Shown here piece by piece: positions 24,487 to 32,592 of a DNA stretch of 64,000 nucleotides. A program made the translations under genes and the position numbers. The first letter of the stretch is position 1. Each line of letters starts with the position of its first letter. The DNA lies in assembly GCF_021390395.1 (NCBI RefSeq), contig NZ_JAJUWT010000020.1, positions 62,001 through 126,000 of the forward strand, given 5' to 3'. The notes below the pieces were generated by a model. It ran no database searches and was not told where the DNA came from. It was given only the letters and a program-made list of their open reading frames with translations. Origin of the DNA: Saccharothrix sp. S26 (GTDB lineage: Bacteria > Actinomycetota > Actinomycetes > Mycobacteriales > Pseudonocardiaceae).

Positions 24487-26337
24487 ATGGGACACAACGC
24501 GACCCGGTCGCGTCCGACGCGGCGCGCCGGACGTCGACGGCTGTCGGCCGCCACCGTCGCGGTGGCGACGGCGCTGTCGCTGCTCACCGCCTCCGGGGCG
24601 GCGCACGGCCTGACCGACCACCAGGCCGAGGCCGCCGACGTCTCGGGCGGCGCGGTGGCGTCCGAGCACACCGGGTTCACCGGCTCCGGGTACGTCGACT
24701 ACGGCGACGCGGCCGGCGGCTACGTCGAGTACGCCGTGACCGCGGCACGGGCCGGCAGGCACGCGCTGGTCTTCCGCTACGCCAACGGGACCGACGCCGA
24801 CCTGCCGCTGAGCCTGACCGTGGACGGCGGGCGGGCGGGCACCGCCTCCTTCCCCGCCACGGGCTCGTGGACGACGTGGCGCGAGGTCACGACGACCGTG
24901 GGGCTGCGCGAAGGCGTGAACCGGGTCCGCGCCACGGCCGCCACCGCGCGCGGCGGCCCGAACGCCGACCGCCTGGTGGTGGACGACACCGACACCGAGC
25001 CGCCCACCCCGCCGACCCGACTGCGCGCCACCGGCAAGTCGGCCACCAGCGTCTCGCTGGCGTGGGACGCCTCCACCGACGACGTCGGCGTGGTCGGCTA
25101 CGACGTCTACCAGCACGGCCAGCTCATGACGAGCGTGCCGGGCACGACCCTGGCGGCCACCGTCACGGGCCTGCGCCCGGACACCGCCTACGACTGGACG
25201 GTCGTCGCCCGTGACGCCGCGCCGAACGTCTCCCAGGCCGGCGACAACGTCGTCGTGCGGACCGACGCGGCACCCCCGGGCGACCAGCCGGCGGGCAGCC
25301 CCTCGCCGTCGGGCGACGCGGTCGCCACGCCCGGCGTGACGTCGGCCAGGGGCGAGCCCAGGCCCGGCGCGGTGACCACGCTGCTCGACGGCGCCGACGT
25401 GCCGTGGGGTGTGGCGTTCCTGCCCGACGGCACGGCGCTGGTGTCCGAACGGGAGCGGTTCGGGATCTTCCGCCTCACCCGGGAGGGCAAGCGGACCGAC
25501 CTCGGCCGGGTGCCCGGCGCGCAGGCCACCGAGGGGGAGGGTGGGGTGCTGGGCGTGGCGGTCTCGCCGACGTTCACCTTCGACCACTTCGTGTTCGTCT
25601 ACCACACCGCGGCCGCCGGCAACCAGGTCGTGCGGGCCCAGCTGGTCGGTGACATGCTCGCCAACTGGACCACGATCCTGGGCGGCATGCCCAAGAACCG
25701 CTACCACAACGGCGGCGGGCTGCGGTTCAGCCCGGACGGGCGGTACCTGTTCGTCTCCACCGGGGACGCGCAGAACGGCAGCTACGGGCAGAACCTGGAG
25801 ACCAACGCGGGCAAGATCCTGCGCCTCAACCCGGACGGCTCGATCCCGCCGGACAACCCGTTCCCGGGCAAGGCGATCTGGAGCTACGGTCACCGCAACG
25901 TGCAGGGCCTGGCGTTCGACTCGCGGGGCAGGCTGTGGGCGACCGAGTTCGGCAACAACTCGCAGGACGAGCTGAACCTGATCGAGCGCGGCGGCAACTA
26001 CGGCTGGCCCGGCTGCGAGGGCACGGCGGGGTACTGCGAGGACAGCATCGCGCCGAAGATGACCTGGCCCACGTCGGCGGGTGGCCCCAGCGGGTTGGCG
26101 ATCATCGACGACCACCTGTTCATCGGCACCACGGTCGGCAAGCGCGTGTACCGGCTGCGCATCGACGGCTCGGACGCGGTCGACCAGCAGGTGTACTTCC
26201 ACGGCGAGTACGGCCGGTTGCGGACCGTGGTGGTCGATCCCGAGGGCGACCTCTGGCTGACCACGACGTGGGATCTGGACGAGGAAGTCGGCAACGACCG
26301 CGTGCTGCACGTGGACATCGAGCACCCTGGGTCGTGA
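24487..26337 (+). CDS. Secreted PQQ-dependent sugar dehydrogenase with CBM35-like and FN3 domains
   Basis: 616 residues. A twin-arginine-like signal region (RRAGRRRLS then a hydrophobic stretch, cleavage near residue 40) is followed by a CBM35-like module (TGSGYVDYGDAAGGYVEYAV, about 60-165), a fibronectin type III domain (about 170-260), and a six-bladed glucose/sorbosone dehydrogenase domain (LDGADVPWGVAFLPDG, YHNGGGLRFSPDGRYLF, YGHRNVQGLAFD, GGNYGWPGCEG). The enzyme probably oxidises carbohydrate ends outside the cell while the CBM holds it on polysaccharide. ATG 24487 follows GGGAGGAG. A hairpin follows. Confidence 0.88.
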   Translation: MGHNATRSRPTRRAGRRRLSAATVAVATALSLLTASGAAHGLTDHQAEAADVSGGAVASEHTGFTGSGYVDYGDAAGGYVEYAVTAARAGRHALVFRYANGTDADLPLSLTVDGGRAGTASFPATGSWTTWREVTTTVGLREGVNRVRATAATARGGPNADRLVVDDTDTEPPTPPTRLRATGKSATSVSLAWDASTDDVGVVGYDVYQHGQLMTSVPGTTLAATVTGLRPDTAYDWTVVARDAAPNVSQAGDNVVVRTDAAPPGDQPAGSPSPSGDAVATPGVTSARGEPRPGAVTTLLDGADVPWGVAFLPDGTALVSERERFGIFRLTREGKRTDLGRVPGAQATEGEGGVLGVAVSPTFTFDHFVFVYHTAAAGNQVVRAQLVGDMLANWTTILGGMPKNRYHNGGGLRFSPDGRYLFVSTGDAQNGSYGQNLETNAGKILRLNPDGSIPPDNPFPGKAIWSYGHRNVQGLAFDSRGRLWATEFGNNSQDELNLIERGGNYGWPGCEGTAGYCEDSIAPKMTWPTSAGGPSGLAIIDDHLFIGTTVGKRVYRLRIDGSDAVDQQVYFHGEYGRLRTVVVDPEGDLWLTTTWDLDEEVGNDRVLHVDIEHPGS

Positions 26338-26579
26338 GGTCACCCGGATGCCACGAGTTGTTCACCTCGTGACCGGATTGTCCGAGTGGCCGCCGGGAAG
26401 CGACCACTCGGAGCAGCTCGGGGGCCCCCGGTCCGGCGTCCACCGCCACCCGACCGGCCGTCACCGAGGTGGCCGCCACCCGGCATGTCTTTGATCCGCA
26501 AGGGTTTCGGGTGGCTGCGAGTGTCGGTACCCCGGTGTAGCGTCGAACGGACGAGATTTGATCACCGGGAGTGCGACAA
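26338..26579. promoter_or_regulatory. Intergenic region before egtA
   Basis: The 242-bp gap holds a 9-bp perfect hairpin (TCCGAGTGG 26381-26389 with CCACTCGGA 26404-26412), the probable terminator of the dehydrogenase gene, and a weaker CACGAG/CTCGTG pair nearer its stop. The promoter of the egt operon must lie downstream; a TAGCGT near 26538 is a possible -10 box. No further gene is seen. Confidence 0.5.
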
Positions 26580-27818
26580 GTGACTGCTGTCCGTAATGCC
26601 CCGGCTCCGGGGCCCACCCCGGCGGTGTTCCGGGATCGAGCGGAGGCCGAGGCCTACGTCGCCTCGGTCTGCTTCAAGCACGGACCTCCGAGGTTGCTCG
26701 GAGTCGAACTGGAATGGACCGTCCACCACGTCGAAGATCCCACCCGACCGCTCGACGCGAAGACCCTCGCGGCCGCGCTCGGCGATCACGCGCCACCGAC
26801 CCTCGCCCCCGACAGCCCTCAGCGGCCGTTGCCCTCCGGCACCCCGCTGACCGTGGAACCGGGTGGCCAGGTCGAGATCTCCACCCCGCCGCGCGAGTCG
26901 TTGACCGAGCTGCTCAAGACCGTCGCGGCCGACATCGACCACCTCCAGAACCTGCTCGGGCCGGCCGGTCTGCGGCTCGGCCAGCACGGCGCCGACCCGT
27001 TCCGCCCGCCGCGCCGGATGCTCCAGGTCCCGCGCTACGCGGCCATGGAACACGCCTTCGCCCCGCTCGGGCCCGAGGGCATCACGATGATGTGCAGCAC
27101 CGCGGGCCTCCAGGTCTGCCTGGACTTCGGCCTGGCCGACGACCTGCCCAAGCGGTGGGCCGCGGTGCACGCGCTCGGACCCGTGGTCAGCGCCCTGTTC
27201 GCCAACTCCCCGGGCGTCAACGGCCGCCGCACCGACTGGGCCAGCGCCCGGATGCGCTCCCTCTACGCCACCGACCCGGTGCGCACCCGCCCGGCGGCGG
27301 TGTGCGCGAGACCGGCCGAAGCGTGGGCCAAGCGCGTGCTCGACACACCGGTCATCGCGGTGCGCAGACCGGGGCCGAACTGGCTGCCGCCGCACCCGTT
27401 GACGTTCGCCGACTGGATCGACGGCGCGCTCGACCGGCCGGCGACCTCCGACGACCTCGACTACCACCTGACCCTGCAGTTCCCGCCGGTGCGGCCGCGC
27501 GGGTACGTGGAGGTCCGCTACCTCGACACCCCGCCGCACGGGCGGTGGCTGCCGCCGGTCGTGCTGATGGCGGCGCTGTTCAGCACGCCGAAGGCGGTGG
27601 ACGAGGCGCTCGCCGCGACCGAGACCGCCGCCAACCGCTGGCTCGCCGCCGCGCGCTACGGCCTGGCCGACCCCGTGCTCGCCCGCGCGGCGCGCGACGT
27701 GGTCGAACTGGGCTGCGCGTCGCTGTCCGACACCGACCTGTCGGTCGACCAGGCCGACGCGATCGCCGAAGAACTGCACCGCACGCTCGCTGAGAAGACC
27801 GGAGGGGGCCGTTCATGA
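26580..27818 (+). CDS. egtA: Glutamate-cysteine ligase EgtA
   Basis: 412 residues of the GshA-type 2 family. It makes gamma-glutamylcysteine, the sulfur donor for ergothioneine. Family segments include GVELEWTVHHV at the ATP/Mg-binding start, PGGQVEISTPP, MMCSTAGLQVCLDFG and GYVEVRYLDT. GTG 26580 lies 8-9 bp after CGGGAG; GTG 26571 would add three residues but sits on the ribosome site. It is the first gene of a tight egtABCD operon and overlaps egtB by 4 bp. Confidence 0.93.
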   Translation: MTAVRNAPAPGPTPAVFRDRAEAEAYVASVCFKHGPPRLLGVELEWTVHHVEDPTRPLDAKTLAAALGDHAPPTLAPDSPQRPLPSGTPLTVEPGGQVEISTPPRESLTELLKTVAADIDHLQNLLGPAGLRLGQHGADPFRPPRRMLQVPRYAAMEHAFAPLGPEGITMMCSTAGLQVCLDFGLADDLPKRWAAVHALGPVVSALFANSPGVNGRRTDWASARMRSLYATDPVRTRPAAVCARPAEAWAKRVLDTPVIAVRRPGPNWLPPHPLTFADWIDGALDRPATSDDLDYHLTLQFPPVRPRGYVEVRYLDTPPHGRWLPPVVLMAALFSTPKAVDEALAATETAANRWLAAARYGLADPVLARAARDVVELGCASLSDTDLSVDQADAIAEELHRTLAEKTGGGRS

Positions 27819-29128
27819 CCAGCACCGAGAACCTGCGCGACCGGGTCGCCGCCCAGCTCACCAGGGCCCGCGACCGCAGCAGGCTGCTCACCGACGCGGT
27901 GGACGACCACGACCTCGTCCGCCAGCACTCCAAGCTGATGTCACCGCTGGTGTGGGACCTCGCGCACATCGGCAACCAGGAAGAGCTGTGGCTGGTCCGC
28001 GACGTGGGCGGCCGTGAGCCGATCCGGGCCGACATCGACGAGCTGTACGACGCGTTCAAGCACGCCCGCTCGGCCCGGCCGGAACTGCCGCTGCTGGGGC
28101 CCGCCGAGGCGCGCCGGTACGTCGGCGAGGTCCGGGAGAAGGTCTTCGACGTGCTGGAGCGCACCCCGCTGGAAGGTCACCGGCTCGTTGACGGCGGGTT
28201 CGCGTTCGGCATGATCGTGCAGCACGAGCAGCAGCACGACGAGACCATGCTGGCCACCCACCAGCTGCGGGTGGGCGAGCCGGTGCTGGACGCGCCACCG
28301 CCGCCGCGCGGCGGCCCCGTCGGACCGGCCGAGGTGCTGGTGCCCGGCGGGCCGTTCACCATGGGCACGTCGACCGAGGCGTGGGCGCTGGACAACGAGC
28401 GGCCCGCGCACCAGGTCGTCACCGAGCCGTTCTTCATCGACACCACGCCGGTGACCAACGGCGCGTACGCGGAGTTCATCGCCGACGGCGGCTACCGCGA
28501 CCCGCGCTGGTGGAGCGAGGCCGGCTGGGCGCACGTGCGCAAGGCGTCGCTGGTCGCGCCGCGGTTCTGGGAGCGAGTCGGCGACCGGTGGTACCGCACC
28601 GCGTTCGGCCGCACCGAGCCGGTCGTGGCGGACCAGCCGGTGGTGCACGTCTGCTACTACGAGGCCGAGGCGTACGCGAAGTGGGCGGGCAAGAGGCTGC
28701 CCACCGAGGTGGAGTGGGAGAAGGCGGCCCGGTTCGACCCGGTGACCGGGCGCTCCCGCCGCTACCCGTGGGGCGACGAGGAGCCCACCGAGGCGCACGC
28801 GAACCTGAACCAGCGGCACCTGACGCCCGCGCCGGTCGGGGCGTACCCGGCGGGCGCGTCGGCGTTGGGCGTGCACCAGCTCATCGGCGACGTGTGGGAG
28901 TGGACCAGCTCGGACTTCCACGGCTACGCCGGGTTCGAGGTGTTCCCGTACGCGGAGTACTCGCAGGTGTTCTTCGGCCCCGACTACAAGGTGCTGCGGG
29001 GCGGGTCGTTCGGCAGCGACCAGGCCGCGGTGCGCTCGACGTTCCGGAACTGGGACTACCCGATCCGGCGGCAGATCTTCGCCGGCTTCCGGTGCGCGCG
29101 GGACGCGTCACGGGACGAACTGGCCTGA
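27815..29128 (+). CDS. egtB: Iron-dependent hercynine sulfoxide synthase EgtB
   Basis: 437 residues: an N-terminal DinB-like domain supplying iron ligands (VWDLAHIGNQEELWLVRDVG and VQHEQQHDETMLATHQ, the HxxxHxE set) and a C-terminal FGE/sulfatase-modifying-factor fold (PGGPFTMGTSTEAWALDNER, GDVWEWTSSDFHGY, VLRGGSFGSD). It joins hercynine and gamma-glutamylcysteine with oxygen to form the sulfoxide intermediate. ATG 27815 overlaps the egtA stop (ATGA). Confidence 0.96.
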   Translation: MTSTENLRDRVAAQLTRARDRSRLLTDAVDDHDLVRQHSKLMSPLVWDLAHIGNQEELWLVRDVGGREPIRADIDELYDAFKHARSARPELPLLGPAEARRYVGEVREKVFDVLERTPLEGHRLVDGGFAFGMIVQHEQQHDETMLATHQLRVGEPVLDAPPPPRGGPVGPAEVLVPGGPFTMGTSTEAWALDNERPAHQVVTEPFFIDTTPVTNGAYAEFIADGGYRDPRWWSEAGWAHVRKASLVAPRFWERVGDRWYRTAFGRTEPVVADQPVVHVCYYEAEAYAKWAGKRLPTEVEWEKAARFDPVTGRSRRYPWGDEEPTEAHANLNQRHLTPAPVGAYPAGASALGVHQLIGDVWEWTSSDFHGYAGFEVFPYAEYSQVFFGPDYKVLRGGSFGSDQAAVRSTFRNWDYPIRRQIFAGFRCARDASRDELA

Positions 29129-29130
29129 CC

Positions 29131-29880
29131 GTGTGCCGCCACCTGGGTTACCTGGGCCCCGCCGTGCCCGTCGCCGCGTTGGTGCACGACCCGCCGCACT
29201 CGTTGGTGCGGCAGTCGTACGCGCCGCGGGACATGCGCGGCGGCGGCACGGTCAACGTGGACGGCTACGGCGTGGGCTGGTACCCCGCGCCGGGCGGCCC
29301 GGCGGTGCGCTACCGCCGTGCGGGCACGATCTGGTCGGACGAGAACCTGCTCGCGCTCAGCCGCGTCACGGTGTCCGGCGCGGTGCTGGCCGCGGTGCGG
29401 TCGGCCACGGTCGGCATGCCCGTGGCGGACACGGCCTGCGCGCCGTTCACCGACGGGCGGTGGCTGTTCAGCCACAACGGGCGGGTGGCGGACTGGCCGG
29501 AGTCCGTGGTGGACGTCGCCAAGACGCTGCCCGTGGCCGCGCTGCTGACGCTGGACGCACCGACCGACGCCGCCCTGCTGTGGGCGCTCGTGCGGTCACG
29601 CCTGGCGGCGGGCGCGGCACCCGGTGCCGCGCTGGCCGACGTGGTGTCCGAAGTGGCCGCCGCCGCGCCCGGTTCGCGGCTGAACCTGCTGCTCACCGAC
29701 GGGACCGTGCTCGCCGGCACGACGTGGACCCACTCGCTGTGGGTCCGCTCCGGTGACGGCGCGGTGACGTTGGCCTCCGAGCCGTTGGACGACGACCCGC
29801 GCTGGCGGGAGGTGCCCGACGGGCACGTCGTCACGGCAGATGTGTCTACTGTGGACGTTCAACGGATTGGACGAGGATGA
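29131..29880 (+). CDS. egtC: Gamma-glutamyl-hercynylcysteine sulfoxide amidohydrolase EgtC
   Basis: 249-residue class II (N-terminal nucleophile) amidohydrolase. Residue 2 is the catalytic Cys (start VCRHLGYLGP), and NVDGYGVGWY, AAVRSATVGMP and FSHNGRVADW are family motifs. It removes glutamate from the EgtB product. GTG 29131 is fixed by the need for Cys at position 2. It lies 2 bp after egtB and overlaps egtD by 4 bp. Confidence 0.95.
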   Translation: MCRHLGYLGPAVPVAALVHDPPHSLVRQSYAPRDMRGGGTVNVDGYGVGWYPAPGGPAVRYRRAGTIWSDENLLALSRVTVSGAVLAAVRSATVGMPVADTACAPFTDGRWLFSHNGRVADWPESVVDVAKTLPVAALLTLDAPTDAALLWALVRSRLAAGAAPGAALADVVSEVAAAAPGSRLNLLLTDGTVLAGTTWTHSLWVRSGDGAVTLASEPLDDDPRWREVPDGHVVTADVSTVDVQRIGRG

Positions 29881-30851
29881 CCGAGCCTGTGCTGGACGTG
29901 CACCTGACCCCCGAGGACGCGGCGATCGCGCTGCGCGCCGAGGCGAGGGCGGGGCTGACCGCGCGGCCGAAGTGGGTGTCGCCGAAGTGGTTCTACGACG
30001 CGGTCGGCAGCGACCTGTTCGAGGAGATCACCCGGCTGCCCGAGTACTACCCGACCCGCGCGGAGCGCGAGATCCTGGTGGCCCGGGCGGCGGAGATCGC
30101 GGCGCTGACGGGCGCGCGTTCGTTGGTGGAGCTGGGTTCCGGCTCCTCGGAGAAGACCCGGCTGCTCCTGGACGCCCTCCGGGAGCACGGCACCTTGCGG
30201 GAGTTCGTGCCGCTGGACGTGTCGCCGACGGCGTTGACCGACGCGGCCCGGGCGATCCTGGCCGCGTACCCCGGGCTGCGGGTGCACGGCGTGGTCGGCG
30301 ACTTCACCGAGCACCTGGGCCTGCTGCCCGGCGTGCCGCCGCGGGTGGTGGCGTTCCTGGGCGGCACGATCGGCAACCTGATCCCGGAGGAGCGCGACAA
30401 GTTCTTCGCGTCGGTGCGCGAGGTGCTGGACGCGGGGGAGTGGCTGCTGCTCGGTACCGACCTGGTCAAAGACCCCGACACCCTGGTGCGCGCCTACGAC
30501 GACGCGCGGGGCGTGACGGCGGAGTTCAACCGCAACGTGCTGCGGGTGGTGAACCGCGAGCTCGACGCGGACTTCGACCCGTCGGACTTCGAGCACGTGG
30601 CGCTGTGGAACGCCGAGGAGGAGTGGATCGAGATGCGCCTGCGGGCCGTGCGCCCGGTGAAGAGCCACGTGGCGGCGCTCGGCTTGGAGGTCGAGTTCGC
30701 CGAGGGTGAGGAGCTGCGCACCGAGGTGTCGGCGAAGTTCCGTCGGGAGGGCGTGGAACGGGAGCTGACCGCCGCCGGTTTCGAGCTGCACCGGTGGTGG
30801 ACCGACTCCGAGGGGCGCTTCGCCCTGTCGCTCTCTCGGGCGGTCGGGTAG
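29877..30851 (+). CDS. egtD: L-histidine N-alpha-methyltransferase EgtD
   Basis: 324 residues. It makes hercynine from histidine with three SAM molecules. ELGSGSSEKTRLLLDAL is the SAM-binding motif I; FLGGTIGNLIPEER, LLLGTDLVKDP and YDDARGVTAEFNRNVLRVVN are EgtD-specific. ATG 29877 overlaps the egtC stop. The expected fifth gene, egtE (PLP-dependent C-S lyase), does not follow; instead a convergent SDR frame runs antisense through the last 326 bp of egtD. Confidence 0.96.
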   Translation: MTEPVLDVHLTPEDAAIALRAEARAGLTARPKWVSPKWFYDAVGSDLFEEITRLPEYYPTRAEREILVARAAEIAALTGARSLVELGSGSSEKTRLLLDALREHGTLREFVPLDVSPTALTDAARAILAAYPGLRVHGVVGDFTEHLGLLPGVPPRVVAFLGGTIGNLIPEERDKFFASVREVLDAGEWLLLGTDLVKDPDTLVRAYDDARGVTAEFNRNVLRVVNRELDADFDPSDFEHVALWNAEEEWIEMRLRAVRPVKSHVAALGLEVEFAEGEELRTEVSAKFRREGVERELTAAGFELHRWWTDSEGRFALSLSRAVG

Positions 30852-31554
30852 CCGTGACGTGCAGGACGGACCCGGTCATGAAGCGGTTGCGCTGCACGGC
30901 GGTGAACGCCTCGGCGAGGTCGTCGGGCGTGCCGACCCGGCCGGTCGGGAGGCGGTCCGCCATCGCGGCGAGCCGTTCGGCCTTGGCGGGGCCGTCGAGG
31001 ACGTCCCACACGGGGGTGTCGACCCAGCCCGGCGAGACGGCGTTGACCCGGACCGGCGCGAGCTCCAGGGCCAGCGCGCGGGCGAGCGCTTCCAGCGCGC
31101 CGTTGGCGGCGGCGAGCACGGACGCGCCCGGGCCCGGGCGGTGCGCGGCGACGCCGGAGGTGAAGGTGATCGAGCCGCCGGGCACGACGTGCGGTCCCAC
31201 GTGCTTGGCCACCAGCCACGGCCCGAGCAGCTTGGTGTCCAGCGCGGCGCGGGCGTGGTCGAGGGCGAAGTCGGCGATCGGGAAGTAGGCGTCGCGCGCG
31301 TCCACGGCGGTGACGACGACGTGGTCGAGCGGGCCGGTGCGCCCGGCCAGGCGTCGCACCTCGTCCTCGCTGGTGATGTCCACCTGGTCGGTGCGCAGCC
31401 GGTCGGTCCCGTTCGGGGCGAGGGCGCGTGAGGCGTCGGCGAGGCGTTCGGCGGACCGGCCGGCGATCGTGACGACGGTGTCCTGGGTCAGCAGGTGTCG
31501 GGCCAGCGCCAGACCCATGCCGGAGCTGCCGCCGATGACGAGTACGTGTGTCAT
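30526..31554 (-). CDS. Short-chain dehydrogenase/reductase with read-through C-terminus
   Basis: The first 235 or so residues are a normal classical-type SDR (VIGGSSGMGLALARHLL, NxxG-like region, FTSGVAAHRPGPGASVLAAA, VNAVSPGWVDTPVWD, NRFMTGSVLHV). In this subfamily the Ser-Tyr-Lys triad is incomplete (Tyr is not evident). After SVLHVT, where homologues end within 5-8 residues (typically DGG-x-x-L), the frame continues about 105 Arg/Pro/Ser-rich residues antisense to egtD. The true terminus seems lost. It is divergent from a XRE-type regulator, a common regulator/SDR pairing. Confidence 0.8.
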   Translation of the reverse strand: MTHVLVIGGSSGMGLALARHLLTQDTVVTIAGRSAERLADASRALAPNGTDRLRTDQVDITSEDEVRRLAGRTGPLDHVVVTAVDARDAYFPIADFALDHARAALDTKLLGPWLVAKHVGPHVVPGGSITFTSGVAAHRPGPGASVLAAANGALEALARALALELAPVRVNAVSPGWVDTPVWDVLDGPAKAERLAAMADRLPTGRVGTPDDLAEAFTAVQRNRFMTGSVLHVTATRPPERATGRSAPRSRSTTGAARNRRRSAPVPRPPDGTSPTPRCAAPHPRRTRPPSRAPPRGSSPGARPAGASRSTPPRRSTAPRARSPTGRSPRRARGSPPAARCG

Positions 31555-31648
31555 GCCGACCAGCGTCGTCGTGGGCGGCGGGTGCGGGGAGACCGGCGCG
31601 GGCCTGGTCCTCGCGGGGCCACCCGCGGTCGGTGCGACACTCGCCGGT

Positions 31649-32401
31649 GTGGGTGAGCTGGGTGAGTTCCTGCGGAGCAGGCGTGGACGCGTGCGGCCGG
31701 CGGACGTGGGTCTGCCGGAGGGGGTCGGTCGGCGGCAGACACCGGGGCTGCGTCGTGAGGAGCTGGCGACGCTGGCGGGCGTGAGCGTGGACTACTACAC
31801 GCGGCTGGAACAGGGCCGTGACACGAACCCGGGCGCGGAGGTGCTGCACGCGTTGGCGTCGGCGTTGCGGCTGGGTGACGACGAACGGGCGCACCTGCAC
31901 GCGTTGGCGGGCCAGGTGCCCGGTCCGGCACCGCTGGGGTCGGGTGCGCCGCGTCCCGGCCTGCTGCACCTGCTGGAGGCCGTGCGGCCGACGGCGGCGT
32001 ACGTGCTGGACCAGGTCAGCACCGTGCTGGCGGTGAACCCGGAGGGCGCGCGGCTGATGCCGGGCCTGTCGGAGCGGGACAACCTGGTCCGTTACGTGTT
32101 CACCGACCCCCGTGCCCGCGAGGTGTTCGTGGCGTGGGGCGACATGGCCCGCGACTGCGTGGCCCACCTGCGCACGGTCGCCGCCGTCGACCCGACCCGG
32201 CCCGCCCTGACGGCGCTGGTGGCGGAGCTGTCGGCGGCCTGCGCCGAGTTCGCCGACCTGTGGCGGCACTACGACGTGAAGGTCAAGACGGGCTCGCGCC
32301 GCACGTTCCGCGACGACACCGGCCACACCTTCGACCTGACCTCCGAGATCCTCACCGCCCCCGACGGCCAACGCCTCGCCGTCTTCCGCCCCACCCCCTG
32401 A
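31649..32401 (+). CDS. Helix-turn-helix regulator with MmyB-like ligand-binding domain
   Basis: 250 residues. The N-terminal XRE helix-turn-helix (RRQTPGLRREELATLAGVSV, then DYYTRLEQGRD) and the MmyB-like C-terminal domain (YVLDQVSTVLAVNPEGARLM, RYVFTDPRAREVF, GSRRTFRDDTGHTFDLTSEI) place it in a large actinomycete family. Members are typically divergent from, and control, a SDR gene, as here. GTG 31649 is used; the frame upstream lacks family similarity. Repeat element copy A starts 5 bp after its stop. Confidence 0.9.
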   Translation: MGELGEFLRSRRGRVRPADVGLPEGVGRRQTPGLRREELATLAGVSVDYYTRLEQGRDTNPGAEVLHALASALRLGDDERAHLHALAGQVPGPAPLGSGAPRPGLLHLLEAVRPTAAYVLDQVSTVLAVNPEGARLMPGLSERDNLVRYVFTDPRAREVFVAWGDMARDCVAHLRTVAAVDPTRPALTALVAELSAACAEFADLWRHYDVKVKTGSRRTFRDDTGHTFDLTSEILTAPDGQRLAVFRPTP

Positions 32402-32405
32402 CCCT

Positions 32406-32592
32406 CGCGTGTCCTACCTCCAAACCGCGCGTGTCCTACCTCCAGAACGCGTGTGTCCTACCTCCAGACCGCGAGAGTCCTACGTTCGCGACCCCCGAGT
32501 TGAACGCTCAGGACGGCCGGGGCTGTTCTGAGCGTTCAACTCGGGTGTTCCGAACGTAGGACACACGCGACGTGAACGTAGGACTCACGCGT
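32406..32592. repeat. Palindromic 22-nt-unit repeat element, copy A
   Basis: Four direct units of period 22 (GTCC at about 32411, 32433, 32455, 32477) lead into a hairpin: outer arms GTCCTACGTTCG (32477-32488) and CGAACGTAGGAC (32551-32562), inner arms CCCGAGTTGAACGCTCAG (32494-32511) and its exact complement (32528-32545), loop of about 16 bases. Two reverse-oriented units (GTAGGAC at 32556 and 32578) follow. The core from 32470 to 32569 is nearly identical to the inverted copy at 61149-61337. It lies exactly between two convergent genes and contains the stop of the minus-strand one. Confidence 0.9.

Noticed and set aside
32406-32592. CRISPR array at the 22-nt-period repeat
   Set aside because: The whole 22-nt period is repeated with no unique spacers, units reverse orientation around a central hairpin, and no cas genes are near.
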